NCBI RefSeq assembly: GCF_022095675.1
Contig: NZ_JAHYSG010000024.1
Coordinates: forward strand, 1 to 64,000
DNA: 64,000 bases
Direction of reading: 5' to 3'
DNA from: Dactylosporangium sp. AC04546
GTDB taxonomy: Bacteria > Actinomycetota > Actinomycetes > Mycobacteriales > Micromonosporaceae
Shown here piece after piece: positions 15,741-23,504 of the stretch (the stretch's first letter is position 1; every line of letters starts with the position of its first letter). Position numbers and translations under genes: made by a program. A model generated the notes under the pieces. That model made no database searches. It was not told where the DNA came from and saw only the letters and a program-made list of their open reading frames with translations.

Positions 15741-17177
15741 CTACCGCAGCTTCGGCAGCCGTTGCGTGTGCTGGAGGACGCCCGCGAAGAGGTCGCCGCG
15801 CTCGGCCAGCCGTGCGGGCAGCGTCCGGATGGTGAAGCCGTCGGGGCGCAGCGCCGGGTCGTCGAGCTCGTCCCACGCGATCGGCGCCGAGACGGGCGCG
15901 TCGGCGGCCGGGCGCGGGCTGTACGGCGCGACGAGCGTCTTGTTGATCGCGTTCTGCGTGTAGTCCAGCCGCGCCCGCCCCGCGCGGCCGGCGCGCTCCC
16001 ACTTCCAGCTGACGAGGTCCGGTACCACCGCTCCGACCGTCTTCGACAGCTCGGCCACCCACGCGCGGGTGGCGTCGAAGTCGGGGCCGCGGGCGATCGG
16101 CACCCAGATCTGGATGCCCCGCCGGCCGGTCACCTTCGGGTATGCGGCGACGCCCAGGTGCTCGAACGCGGTGCGGTGCAGCCGCGCCAGGACCAGCACG
16201 TCCTCCCACGGCGTCTGCTCGCCGGGGTCGAGGTCGATCAGCGCGTACCCCGGGTGCTGCGGATCGTCCACAGAGGACGTCCACGGGTGCCACTCCAGGC
16301 CGCCGAAGTTCGCCGCCCACACCAGCGCCGCCGGTTCGTCGCCGACGAGGTACGTCGTCCCGTCGTGCTCCCACCGCGGAAGCCACGCCGGCGCGTGCGA
16401 CGGCAGGTCCTTCTGCCAGAACCCCTTCGTCTCGGCGCCGTTCGGGAACCGGTGCAGGTTGAGCGCCCGGCCGGCCAGGTAGGGTCGCAGCGTCGGCGCG
16501 ATCCAGGCCGTGTACCGCAGCAGCTCCCGCTTGGTGACCGGCGGGTCGCCGGGGAACAGCGCCTTGTCGAGGTTGGTGACGCTGAGCCGCCGCCCGAAGA
16601 CCTCCCACGTGCCACCGGCCCCGAGCTCGTCGAGCGCGCCGAGCTCCTGCTCGCTCACCTTGAGCGCCACGGCGGCCCGGTCGGCCGGCCGGTCGGAGTG
16701 CCACTCCCGGTCGGGGTCGGCGGCGACCTCGTCGCTCGTTCGGCCGCTCAGCACCGAGCGCGGGTGCTCGTCGGGGTCCCAGCCGGTGACCGCGTGCTCG
16801 TCGCGCTTGTGCATGAGCAGCCACTCGTCGTTGCGGGTGCGCACGATGACGAACTTCCCGCGCAGCTTCTGCCCGTGCAGCTCGATGTGCAGCTCGCCGC
16901 CGGCGATCGCCGCGGCCGGGTCGGCGTCCTTGTAGGCCACCCACTCGCCGGCGTCCCAGACGATGACGTCGCCGGCCCCGTACGTCCCGGCCGGGATCAC
17001 CCCCTCGAAGTCGACGTACTCCATCGGGTGATCCTCGACGTGGAACGCGGCCCGCCGCACGGCCGGGTCGAGCGAGGGCCCCTTGGGCACGGCCCAGCTG
17101 ACGAGCACCCCGCCGACCTCGAGCCGGAAGTCGTAGTGGGGCCGCCGCGCCCGGTGCCGCTGCACGACGAACCGCAT
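15741..17177 (-). CDS. ligD: LigD-type NHEJ protein: 3'-phosphoesterase plus primase-polymerase, no ligase
   Basis: 478 residues. The N-terminal 130 form the LigD phosphoesterase domain (HYDFRLEVGGVLVSWAVPKG, EDHPMEYVDFEGVIPAGTYG, then GKFVIVR). From about residue 190 the archaeo-eukaryotic primase-like polymerase domain follows (LSVTNLDKALFPG, then the metal-binding YALIDLDPGEQTPW and GRRGIQIWVPI). The ATP-dependent ligase domain of mycobacterial LigD is absent, and no Ku or separate ATP ligase gene is within the window. In actinomycetes these domains are often split over genes, so the protein may work with an unlinked ligase and Ku in end joining. The order PE then Pol differs from the mycobacterial Pol-PE-Lig order. 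Confidence 0.9.
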   Translation of the reverse strand: MRFVVQRHRARRPHYDFRLEVGGVLVSWAVPKGPSLDPAVRRAAFHVEDHPMEYVDFEGVIPAGTYGAGDVIVWDAGEWVAYKDADPAAAIAGGELHIELHGQKLRGKFVIVRTRNDEWLLMHKRDEHAVTGWDPDEHPRSVLSGRTSDEVAADPDREWHSDRPADRAAVALKVSEQELGALDELGAGGTWEVFGRRLSVTNLDKALFPGDPPVTKRELLRYTAWIAPTLRPYLAGRALNLHRFPNGAETKGFWQKDLPSHAPAWLPRWEHDGTTYLVGDEPAALVWAANFGGLEWHPWTSSVDDPQHPGYALIDLDPGEQTPWEDVLVLARLHRTAFEHLGVAAYPKVTGRRGIQIWVPIARGPDFDATRAWVAELSKTVGAVVPDLVSWKWERAGRAGRARLDYTQNAINKTLVAPYSPRPAADAPVSAPIAWDELDDPALRPDGFTIRTLPARLAERGDLFAGVLQHTQRLPKLR

Positions 17178-17186
17178 CCTTGCAGG

Positions 17187-18164
17187 TTAGCTCCCCGGAC
17201 GGAGCAGGTGGGCGAAGCCGGCCCGCTCCAGGCGCTGGGCCACGCCTGCCCGGTCGGTGCCCAGGGCGGCCGCCGTCTCGTCCAGGTTCCAGTCGTGGGC
17301 GTACAGCGTCGACAGGAGGTGGCCGCGGCGGGTCTGGGCGGCCGAGAGGCGCAGCGTCGTGAGGTACGCGATGCGGCCCTCGGCGTCGGTGATCGCCTCG
17401 CCGACGTGGTTGTCGACGTCGAGCGCGTAGGGCGGGACGAGGCGGGCGAGCGTGTACGGGCCGAGGACCCGCACCCGGTGCGGCACCACGCGGCCCTGGA
17501 GGAGACCGCCGGCCATCAGGTCGTGGAACCGGCTCCACTCGTCGCGGGCCCGGGCCACCTCCGCCCGCAGGTCGTCCACAGTGGACACTTTGGTCGCTTC
17601 CAGCCGCGGTGTGAAGTCCTGGACCGGCGGGAACAGGTGGGCGTACTGGAACAGCGGCTCGCCGTACATGTCCTGGAGCAGCGTCGGGTGCAGCAGCCGG
17701 TAGTCGTCGGGGTGCGGGGTGACGAACACGCCGGCGAGCGCGTCGGCGAGGTACAGCGCGACGCCGCACTGCCGCGGGTGCAGCTCGAAGACGCGCAGCG
17801 CGTCCTCGAGCCCGGCGATCGCGGTGCCCCGGTAGGCCGCGTCCGCCCGCGGGCTGAGGCCGCGGCCGACGGTCGCGGTGGTCCACTCGCGCCAGGCGAT
17901 CGGCGGCCGGCCCGACTGCAGCGTCAGGTACCCCTCGGCCGCCACCGGCAGCGGCAGGAACCGCGGCCGCCGGCGGCGCGAGCGCACCTCCATCCCGGTC
18001 GGCTGCCCGGCGCCGAGCTGCGTGCCGTAGGCCGCCGTCGTCGACAGCACGAACGCGTGCGGCAGGTACTGGCACTCGCTGTCCACTTCGGACAGCTCGC
18101 GGTGCAGCCGCAGCCCCGGCATCGGCTGGTCGCGCAACAGCGGCACCAGCCGGACCGCGCCCCA
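17187..18164 (-). CDS. ARPP-2-like protein, N-terminally truncated
   Basis: About 319 residues from an internal GTG at 18146; homology-like sequence begins a little upstream at WGAVRLVPLLRD (about 18164). The body has HAFVLSTTAAYGTQLGAG, then TPHPDDYRLLHPTLLQDMYG and a C-terminal helix-turn-helix-like end (NLDETAAALGTDRAGVAQRL). The pattern resembles the ARPP-2 proteins that actinobacteria encode next to a vWA-type partner; their role is unknown. Relatives I recall begin about 25 residues earlier. Here that part is replaced, out of frame, by the end of the remnant at 18172-18560. It may still be made from the internal GTG, but the locus looks damaged. Confidence 0.6.
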   Translation of the reverse strand, partial: WGAVRLVPLLRDQPMPGLRLHRELSEVDSECQYLPHAFVLSTTAAYGTQLGAGQPTGMEVRSRRRRPRFLPLPVAAEGYLTLQSGRPPIAWREWTTATVGRGLSPRADAAYRGTAIAGLEDALRVFELHPRQCGVALYLADALAGVFVTPHPDDYRLLHPTLLQDMYGEPLFQYAHLFPPVQDFTPRLEATKVSTVDDLRAEVARARDEWSRFHDLMAGGLLQGRVVPHRVRVLGPYTLARLVPPYALDVDNHVGEAITDAEGRIAYLTTLRLSAAQTRRGHLLSTLYAHDWNLDETAAALGTDRAGVAQRLERAGFAHLLRPGS

Positions 18165-18171
18165 CGACGCT

Positions 18172-18560
18172 CCCCCAGGTGCCGGCCTGCGCCCCGGCGG
18201 CCCGCCGCGCCGTGTGCCGCCGGGCCTCGGTGAGCTCGTCCCGCCGCCGGAGCCGCTCGTCGTGCTTGAGCGACAGCACGTACAGCGCCAGCCGCGTGAG
18301 CGTCGCCGCGCCGAGGTCCGCGTCGATCCGCATCCGCTCGCGTGCGGTCAGCTTCGCCTTGATCCCGTCGAGGAACCGCTGCCGGTCGATGCCATGCTTG
18401 GCCGCGAACCCTTCGGCGACGGTGTACGGCAGCTCGTACACGGCCCGCTGGTCGTAGTGCGCCTTGCGCCACGCCTCGAGGATCGGCGTACGGTACCGCT
18501 GGACGCTGCGCCAGTCGTACAGCACGGCCCCGACCTCGTCCGGCGGCCGCAGGTGCGCAT
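18172..18560 (-). pseudogene. Remnant of the vWA/TROVE-type partner gene of ARPP-2
   Basis: An open stretch of about 130 codons on the minus strand that reads as a good protein: LRPPDEVGAVLYDWRSVQ, then EAWRKAHYDQRAVYELPYTV and LTRLALYVLSLKHDERLRRR. This looks like the N-terminal domain of a conserved actinobacterial protein of roughly 370 residues (pattern memory). No ATG or GTG stands in frame at its natural beginning; the nearby ATG is in another frame. At the other end the reading stops making sense at AQAGTWG and the ARPP-2-like sequence begins a few bases on, in another frame at WGAV. Loss of the start and of about two thirds of the gene marks it as decayed. Confidence 0.6.
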
Positions 18561-18615
18561 GCCCCGCCCACCTCTTGCGGGCGACGCGGTTTCCGGACGC
18601 GCTGGTCAGTCTGAG

Positions 18616-19098
18616 ATGGTGATGCCGGTCATCATCGGCTACGACGGCTCCGAGCCGGCCGAGCGCGCCATCCGCGAGTCGGCCACGTTGCTGGCCGCCC
18701 ACCCGGCGCTGGTAGTGACGGTATGGGAACCGGGCCGAGCCTTCGAGGCGGCAACGCTGCCGATCATGGGCTTCGACATGCCCCCGACAGCGGTGGACTT
18801 CCGCGCGGCAACGGAGGCGGAGGACCGCCTGCGCGAGGCGATGCAACAGACCGCGCAACGCGGCGCCCAGCTGGCCAGGGAGTCGGGCTACACGTCGGCG
18901 CAGGGCCTGGCGGTGGCGGACGACATCACGGTGGCCGACACCCTGCTCCGGGTGGCGGAGGAGCAGAACGCCCAAGGTCTGGTGGTGGGCCGCCACGGCC
19001 ACCGCCGCCTGACGGAGGCACTGCTGGGCAGCACCTCGAGCCGCCTGGTACATAAATCCACCCTCCCGATCCTGGTAGTCGGCCCACCCCCCACCTAG
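18616..19098 (+). CDS. Universal stress protein (UspA family)
   Basis: 160 residues, one Usp domain. The N-terminal strand and Asp (PVIIGYDGSEPAERAI) and the C-terminal ATP-binding motif G-x2-G-x9-GS (GRHGHRRLTEALLGSTSSRL) are intact, followed by VHKSTLPILVVG. It is therefore an ATP-binding type Usp. ATG 18616; a second ATG two codons on is possible. It stands alone, divergent from the decayed vWA-type gene and followed by a 500-bp non-coding stretch. Confidence 0.9.
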   Translation: MVMPVIIGYDGSEPAERAIRESATLLAAHPALVVTVWEPGRAFEAATLPIMGFDMPPTAVDFRAATEAEDRLREAMQQTAQRGAQLARESGYTSAQGLAVADDITVADTLLRVAEEQNAQGLVVGRHGHRRLTEALLGSTSSRLVHKSTLPILVVGPPPT

Positions 19099-19603
19099 CG
19101 GACACGCCGTCGTGCACCTCGCTCGGTTCACTTGGCCGACATTTCCGATATGTCGGTCGCGACGTGAAGCGCTGCCCAGTGCAAGGGCGGGGCCGCCATG
19201 ATCGATGGCGAGTTTCGGCTGTCATAGCAACCAGAAGTCTCCATGGATCATGAGAACTGCGGCCCGCCCCGACGATTTCGTGGGAAAGGGCGCGGCCAGG
19301 CGCGGCCAGGCGCGGCCAGGCGCGGCCAGGCGCGGCCAGGCGCGTTGGTGGGAGAAAAGGCAGCGCGGCATGCGGGTGGACCGGCGTTCGCCGTCGTTCC
19401 ATGAGGCGGCGAAAACCGTGGAGCATGCCGCCGTCGACCGGGCCGGACACTCGGTTGCGCCGGGCTCGGTTCGCGCGACAGCCGCGGGACGACCTCCCGA
19501 CCGGCCGCGTAAGTCGGTTGTGCTGCGATCGGCGCGCGACCGACCGGGGAGATCGCCCGCGCCGGGCGCGTGGGTGTGGGGCCGGCGTCCTGGGCGGTTG
19601 CCG
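19099..19603. other. Intergenic region without a supported gene
   Basis: About 505 bp between the universal stress gene and the LigA stop. Open frames here have no coding-like composition or recognisable motif. The only structure I see is the 10-bp tandem repeat at 19291-19345. Third-position bias typical of neighbouring genes is absent. Confidence 0.6.
19291..19345. repeat. 10-bp tandem repeat CGCGGCCAGG x5
   Basis: Five exact copies of CGCGGCCAGG followed by a partial CGCG. Non-coding. The period is near one helical turn, so sites would face one side of the DNA; it may equally be a slippage product with no function. Confidence 0.95.
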
Positions 19604-21634
19604 TTACGCCGGGGTCGGGGCCAGCAGCGCGGCGAAGTCGGCCGCCGGCATGATCTGGATGCCCAGCTCCGCGGCCTTCTGGGCCTTTGAGCCGGCGCCC
19701 TCGCCCACCACGACCAGGTCGGTGCGCTTGGACACCGAGCTCGCCGCCCGGCCGCCCAGACGCTCTACGGCCTCGTTGCCCTCGTCACGGGTCAGGCCGG
19801 GGACCGCGCCCGTCACCACCACCGTCATCGGGGTGCCGTCCTCCTTCTGCAGCGGCAGGCGAGCGGCGCCCGGCTCCGGCGACAGCGACGAGGACGGTGG
19901 CGGGGTCGGTTCGGTGGGCTCGGTCAGGTTGACGCCACGCGCTGACAGGCGGGCGATCAGCGGGGTGATCTCGACCAGCTCGGCGGCGATCATCACGGCG
20001 CGCTCGGGGCCGACGCCCTCGACCTGCTGGAGGTCGTCGACCGTGGCGGACAGCAGGGCGTCCATCGTGCCGAAGTGGCGGGCCAGGCGGCGGGACATCG
20101 AGCGGCCCGTCATGCGCACGCCCAGGCCCGTCAGGACGCGCGACAGCGGCTGCTGCTTGGAGGACTGGATGGCGGCCACCAGCTTGGTGGCGGAGAGCTC
20201 GCCCATGCGCTCCAGGGACGCGACCGTGGGGACGTCCAGGTCATACAGGTCGGCCGGGTCGGTCACGTGGCCGGCGGTGACCAGCAGGTCGAGGACCTTG
20301 CCGCCCAGGCCCTCGATGTCCATCGAGTGGCGGGCGGCGTAGTACGCCAGCGACTCGTGGGCGCCGCAGGCGCGGCCGCGGGTGCAGCGCCAGCGCTTCT
20401 GCGCGCGGTCGATCTCGCCCGCGCAGCGGGGGCACACCGACGGGGGCTCGAAGGGGGCCGAGTCGGCCGGGCGCTCGTCGAGCTTGGCGCCCGTGACCTC
20501 CGGGATGACGTCGCCGGCGCGGCGGACGAAGACCGTGTCGCCGGGGCGGACGTTGCGGCGGACCAGGTCGTCGAAGTTGTGCAGGGTGGCCGACGTGACG
20601 ATGACGCCGCTGATCTGGACCGGCTCGAGGACGGCGACCGGGGTGATGACGCCGGTGCGGCCGATCTGGACCTCGATGCGCAGCAGCTTGGTGGTGCGGG
20701 TGTCGGCCGGGAACTTGTATGCGATGCCCCAGCGCGGGGCGCGGCTGGAGAAGCCGGCGGTGGCGCGGTCGGCGGGCTGGTCGGCCTTGATCACGGCGCC
20801 GTCGATGCCGAAGCCCAGGGTGCCGCGGGCGGCGTTGAGGGCCTGCACGGCGGTGAGGACCTCGTCGACGGTGACACAGACGGGCATGCCGGTGGGCGAG
20901 CCGGCGGTGGTGGCCACGCCGAGGCGGGCGATCTCGGCCATCTCGGCCGAGTGGGCGTCTTCGCCGCGGCCGTGGACCGCGTAGGCGAGGAAGGACAGCG
21001 GCGCGTCATAGGTGCGGTCCTGGGCGCGCAGCGTGCCGGCGGCGGCGCTGCGCGGGTGGGCGAAGGCGGGCTCGCCGGAGGCGATGCGCATGCCGTTGGC
21101 GACCTCGAAGTCGGCGTCGGTCATGAAGACCTCGCCGCGGATCTCCAGCGTCACCGGCTCGGCCAGCAGCTCCGGCAGGCCGACGGCCCGGCGGGCCTGG
21201 GCGGTGACGTCCTCGCCGGCGCGGCCGTCGCCGCGGGTGGCGACCTGCACGAGGCGGCCGTCGACATAGCGCGCGGCGATGGCCAGGCCGTCGATCTTCG
21301 GCTCTACCGTGTAGCCGGCGGCGGGGCGGCCGAGCAGCCGGTCGAGCCGGGTCGCCCAGCGGCGCAGCGTCTCCTCGTCGAAGACGTTGTCGAGGCTCAG
21401 CATCGGCGTGCTGTGGACGACGTCGCCGACGACCCCGCCGCCGGCCGCGACGACCTCGGTCGGCGACTCGTCGACCTTCCACTCGGGGTGCTCGGCCTCG
21501 GTGGCAGCCACCCGGGCCATGAGCCCGTCGTAGACCGCGTCGTCCATGGCGAGCTCGGCGCCGCCGTAATACAACGCCGCGGCGGCCCGGATCTCCGAGA
21601 CGGCCGCGCGGTACTCCTCCACCGATCCGAACAT
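19604..21634 (-). CDS. ligA: NAD-dependent DNA ligase LigA
   Basis: 676 residues from ATG 21634. Domain Ia with the NAD-binding Tyr pair (AAALYYGG), the adenylation motif EPKIDGLAIAAR with Lys113 as nucleophile, an OB fold, a four-Cys zinc site (CPRCAGE and CTRGRACGA), helix-hairpin-helix repeats (LQQVEGVGPERAV) and a C-terminal BRCT domain (TVVVTGAVPGLTRDEG). It is a complete enzyme that seals nicks in DNA using NAD+. Several actinomycetes carry two LigA proteins; divergent details such as ALYYGG, where RYY is usual, and the non-housekeeping surroundings make a secondary copy plausible. An in-frame ATG at 21721 is less likely because it overlaps the thioesterase gene. Confidence 0.93.
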   Translation of the reverse strand: MFGSVEEYRAAVSEIRAAAALYYGGAELAMDDAVYDGLMARVAATEAEHPEWKVDESPTEVVAAGGGVVGDVVHSTPMLSLDNVFDEETLRRWATRLDRLLGRPAAGYTVEPKIDGLAIAARYVDGRLVQVATRGDGRAGEDVTAQARRAVGLPELLAEPVTLEIRGEVFMTDADFEVANGMRIASGEPAFAHPRSAAAGTLRAQDRTYDAPLSFLAYAVHGRGEDAHSAEMAEIARLGVATTAGSPTGMPVCVTVDEVLTAVQALNAARGTLGFGIDGAVIKADQPADRATAGFSSRAPRWGIAYKFPADTRTTKLLRIEVQIGRTGVITPVAVLEPVQISGVIVTSATLHNFDDLVRRNVRPGDTVFVRRAGDVIPEVTGAKLDERPADSAPFEPPSVCPRCAGEIDRAQKRWRCTRGRACGAHESLAYYAARHSMDIEGLGGKVLDLLVTAGHVTDPADLYDLDVPTVASLERMGELSATKLVAAIQSSKQQPLSRVLTGLGVRMTGRSMSRRLARHFGTMDALLSATVDDLQQVEGVGPERAVMIAAELVEITPLIARLSARGVNLTEPTEPTPPPSSSLSPEPGAARLPLQKEDGTPMTVVVTGAVPGLTRDEGNEAVERLGGRAASSVSKRTDLVVVGEGAGSKAQKAAELGIQIMPAADFAALLAPTPA

Positions 21635-21644
21635 GTCCCGCAGC

Positions 21645-22418
21645 CTAGCCACCAGGTACGACAGTTTTCCGCGGCGCCACGAAGAGACTTTGCGCCGAAC
21701 GCCCGATTCGTCCGGATACATCCGACAAAGCGGTATCCGCCAGACCGATGCCGTCCGGCGAGATCGACGTCGCGGACTCCAGGCAGACCCACTCGCCGTC
21801 GGGATGCCGCGCCAGATGCACGGTCAGGTCGGCGTTCACGAAGAGGAACCGCGAGAAGTCCAGCACGTTGGAGATCCCGTTGCCCGAGTCCGCCGCCACC
21901 AGAACGCGCACCAACGGCGAGGGCGACTCCCCCGCCACCAGCGGCACCCGCATGCGGAACCAGGCCGTCGACGGACCGAGCGCCAGGAACGACCCCGAGG
22001 AGAACCGCACCTCCATCGCCCGGTGGTATCCGATGTCATACGGCACGTCGAAGAACGGCTGCTCAAGAGCCCCCTCGAAGGAGGGCCCCGGAGCACCGAT
22101 CGAGGGCGCGACGGAAGGCGAGGTCCGCATCAGCAGCGCCGTGCACCGCATGAAAGGTTCCACGGCCGCGGACAGCACCGTCACGCTCCGCCCCGACCGC
22201 ACCACGGACGTCGTCACGGTCAGCGGCGCGACCGGCACCGGCCGCGCGATCTCGTACGTCAGCCGGACGACCCGCAGGCCAGGCGGTGCGGCCTCCTCGA
22301 CGGCCCGGCCGAGCAACGCCGCCGGTGGGCCCGCATGCTGGGACGCGGCGTCCCACGGACCGCGCGTGTACTCGGTAGACTCGAACCGGTCCGCGGCGAC
22401 CTGCTCATAGAAAGCCAC
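21645..22418 (-). CDS. Acyl-CoA thioesterase-like (double hotdog) protein
   Basis: 257 residues of the TesB-like thioesterase family. The first hotdog includes GPPAALLGRAVEEAAPPGLR, then LTYEIARPVPVAPLTVTTSV; the second includes LVAGESPSPLVRVLVAADSG and a late NADLTVHLARHPDGEWVCLE. No signal peptide. Such proteins hydrolyse acyl-CoA or carry a non-catalytic version of the fold. Only 23 bp separate its start from the LacI regulator start on the other strand, so their promoters must overlap. It precedes ligA on the same strand (11 bp between stop and ATG), so co-transcription is likely although no functional link is evident. Confidence 0.8.
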   Translation of the reverse strand: MAFYEQVAADRFESTEYTRGPWDAASQHAGPPAALLGRAVEEAAPPGLRVVRLTYEIARPVPVAPLTVTTSVVRSGRSVTVLSAAVEPFMRCTALLMRTSPSVAPSIGAPGPSFEGALEQPFFDVPYDIGYHRAMEVRFSSGSFLALGPSTAWFRMRVPLVAGESPSPLVRVLVAADSGNGISNVLDFSRFLFVNADLTVHLARHPDGEWVCLESATSISPDGIGLADTALSDVSGRIGRSAQSLFVAPRKTVVPGG

Positions 22419-22441
22419 GGCCGGATTCTAGAGTGGCGGGC

Positions 22442-23476
22442 ATGGCGACGACGATCGGTGATGTGGCACGACAGGCGGGAGTTTCCCCGAGCACCGTGTC
22501 GTATGTCCTGAGTGGCAAGCGGACCATCTCCGAGGAGACCCGCCAGCGGGTGCTCGCCGCCATCGAGGTCCTCGGCTACCATCCGCACGCCGGCGCGCGG
22601 GCCCTGGCCAGCAACCGCTCCAACGTCGTCGCGCTCATCATGCCGCTCTACACGGGCCTGTATGTCCCGGTTCTCATGCAGTTCGTCATCTCGGTCGTCA
22701 CGGCCGCCCGCCGGTTCGACCACGACGTGCTGCTGCTGACCCAGGACGAGGGCGAGAAGGGCCTGGAGCGGGTCGCCGCCAGCTCCCTCGCCGACGCGCT
22801 CATCGTCATGGACGTCGAGCTGCACGACCGGCGCCTGCCCCGGCTGCGCACCCTGGGCCGCCCGTCGGTGCTCATCGGGTTCCCGGCCGACGCGTCCGGG
22901 CTGACGTGCATCGACCTCGACTTCGCGGCGGCCGGCGCGGCGTGCGTCGACCACCTCGCCGACCTCGGCCACGACTGCGTGGCGCTGGTGGGTTCGCCGC
23001 CGGAGGTGTATGAGCGGGAGCTGGGCTTCGCCAGCCGTACCGCCGCCGGCTTCACCGAGGCGCTGCTGCGGCGCGGCCTGCGGGGCGCGACGGTGCCCTG
23101 CGAGCCGACCCCGGTGGCCGCCCTGGAGACCGTGCGGGGCCTGCTCGCCAAGCACCCCGACCTGACCGGCGTGGTGGTGCACAACGAGGAGACGGTGGCC
23201 CCGCTGCTGGAGGCCTTCGCGGCGGTCGGCAAGCGGGTGCCCGACGACGTGTCGGTGGTGGCGATCTGCCCCGACGACGTCGCCGAGCGGGTCAAGCCGC
23301 GGGTGACGTCGGTGAGCATCCCGGCCGAGGAGCTGGGCCGCCGAGCGGTCGAGCTGGTGGTCGCCAAGCTCGACGGCACCATGGTCCCGGAGGCGACCCT
23401 GCTGGCCCCGACGCTGACGGAGCGCGACAGCGCCGCCGGGGCCCGTCCCACAACCGGGTCCCGGCGGCGCCGCTAA
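22442..23476 (+). CDS. LacI-family repressor of the xyloside-utilisation locus
   Basis: 344 residues. An N-terminal LacI helix-turn-helix and hinge (TIGDVARQAGVSPSTVSYVL, then HPHAGARALAS) is followed by a periplasmic-binding-protein-like sugar domain (NVVALIMPLYTG onward). ATG 22442 is chosen; GTG at 22433 is possible. It converges on the glycosidase/ABC operon at 23505-31874. Two LacI-type palindromes centred on AAGCGCTT lie upstream of that operon (31988-32005 and 32077-32094). It is the obvious candidate to bind them and respond to the imported sugar (inference). Confidence 0.9.
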   Translation: MATTIGDVARQAGVSPSTVSYVLSGKRTISEETRQRVLAAIEVLGYHPHAGARALASNRSNVVALIMPLYTGLYVPVLMQFVISVVTAARRFDHDVLLLTQDEGEKGLERVAASSLADALIVMDVELHDRRLPRLRTLGRPSVLIGFPADASGLTCIDLDFAAAGAACVDHLADLGHDCVALVGSPPEVYERELGFASRTAAGFTEALLRRGLRGATVPCEPTPVAALETVRGLLAKHPDLTGVVVHNEETVAPLLEAFAAVGKRVPDDVSVVAICPDDVAERVKPRVTSVSIPAEELGRRAVELVVAKLDGTMVPEATLLAPTLTERDSAAGARPTTGSRRRR

Positions 23477-23477
23477 C

Positions 23478-23504
23478 GAGACTGACGCGCCGAACGTCAG
23501 TCTC
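23478..23504. terminator. Bidirectional terminator hairpin
   Basis: Perfect 10-bp stem GAGACTGACG around a seven-base loop, between the convergent LacI gene and the GH3 gene. It begins two bases after one stop and ends one base before the other, so it should end both transcripts. Confidence 0.8.

Noticed and set aside
18172..18560. The vWA-type/ARPP-2 locus as an active conflict or defence system
   Set aside because: The first gene has lost its start and two thirds of its length, so no complete system is present here.
14512..19131. A single open frame of about 1,540 codons on the minus strand
   Set aside because: Only its two ends read as proteins (LPMO at 14512-15603 and the remnant near 18172-18560); the middle is Arg/Ala/Pro-rich shadow of LigD and the ARPP-2-like gene in other frames.
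19205..19690. Open frame on the plus strand through the 10-bp repeat
   Set aside because: Arg/Gly/Ala-rich composition, no motif, overlaps the end of ligA; typical of non-coding high-GC DNA.
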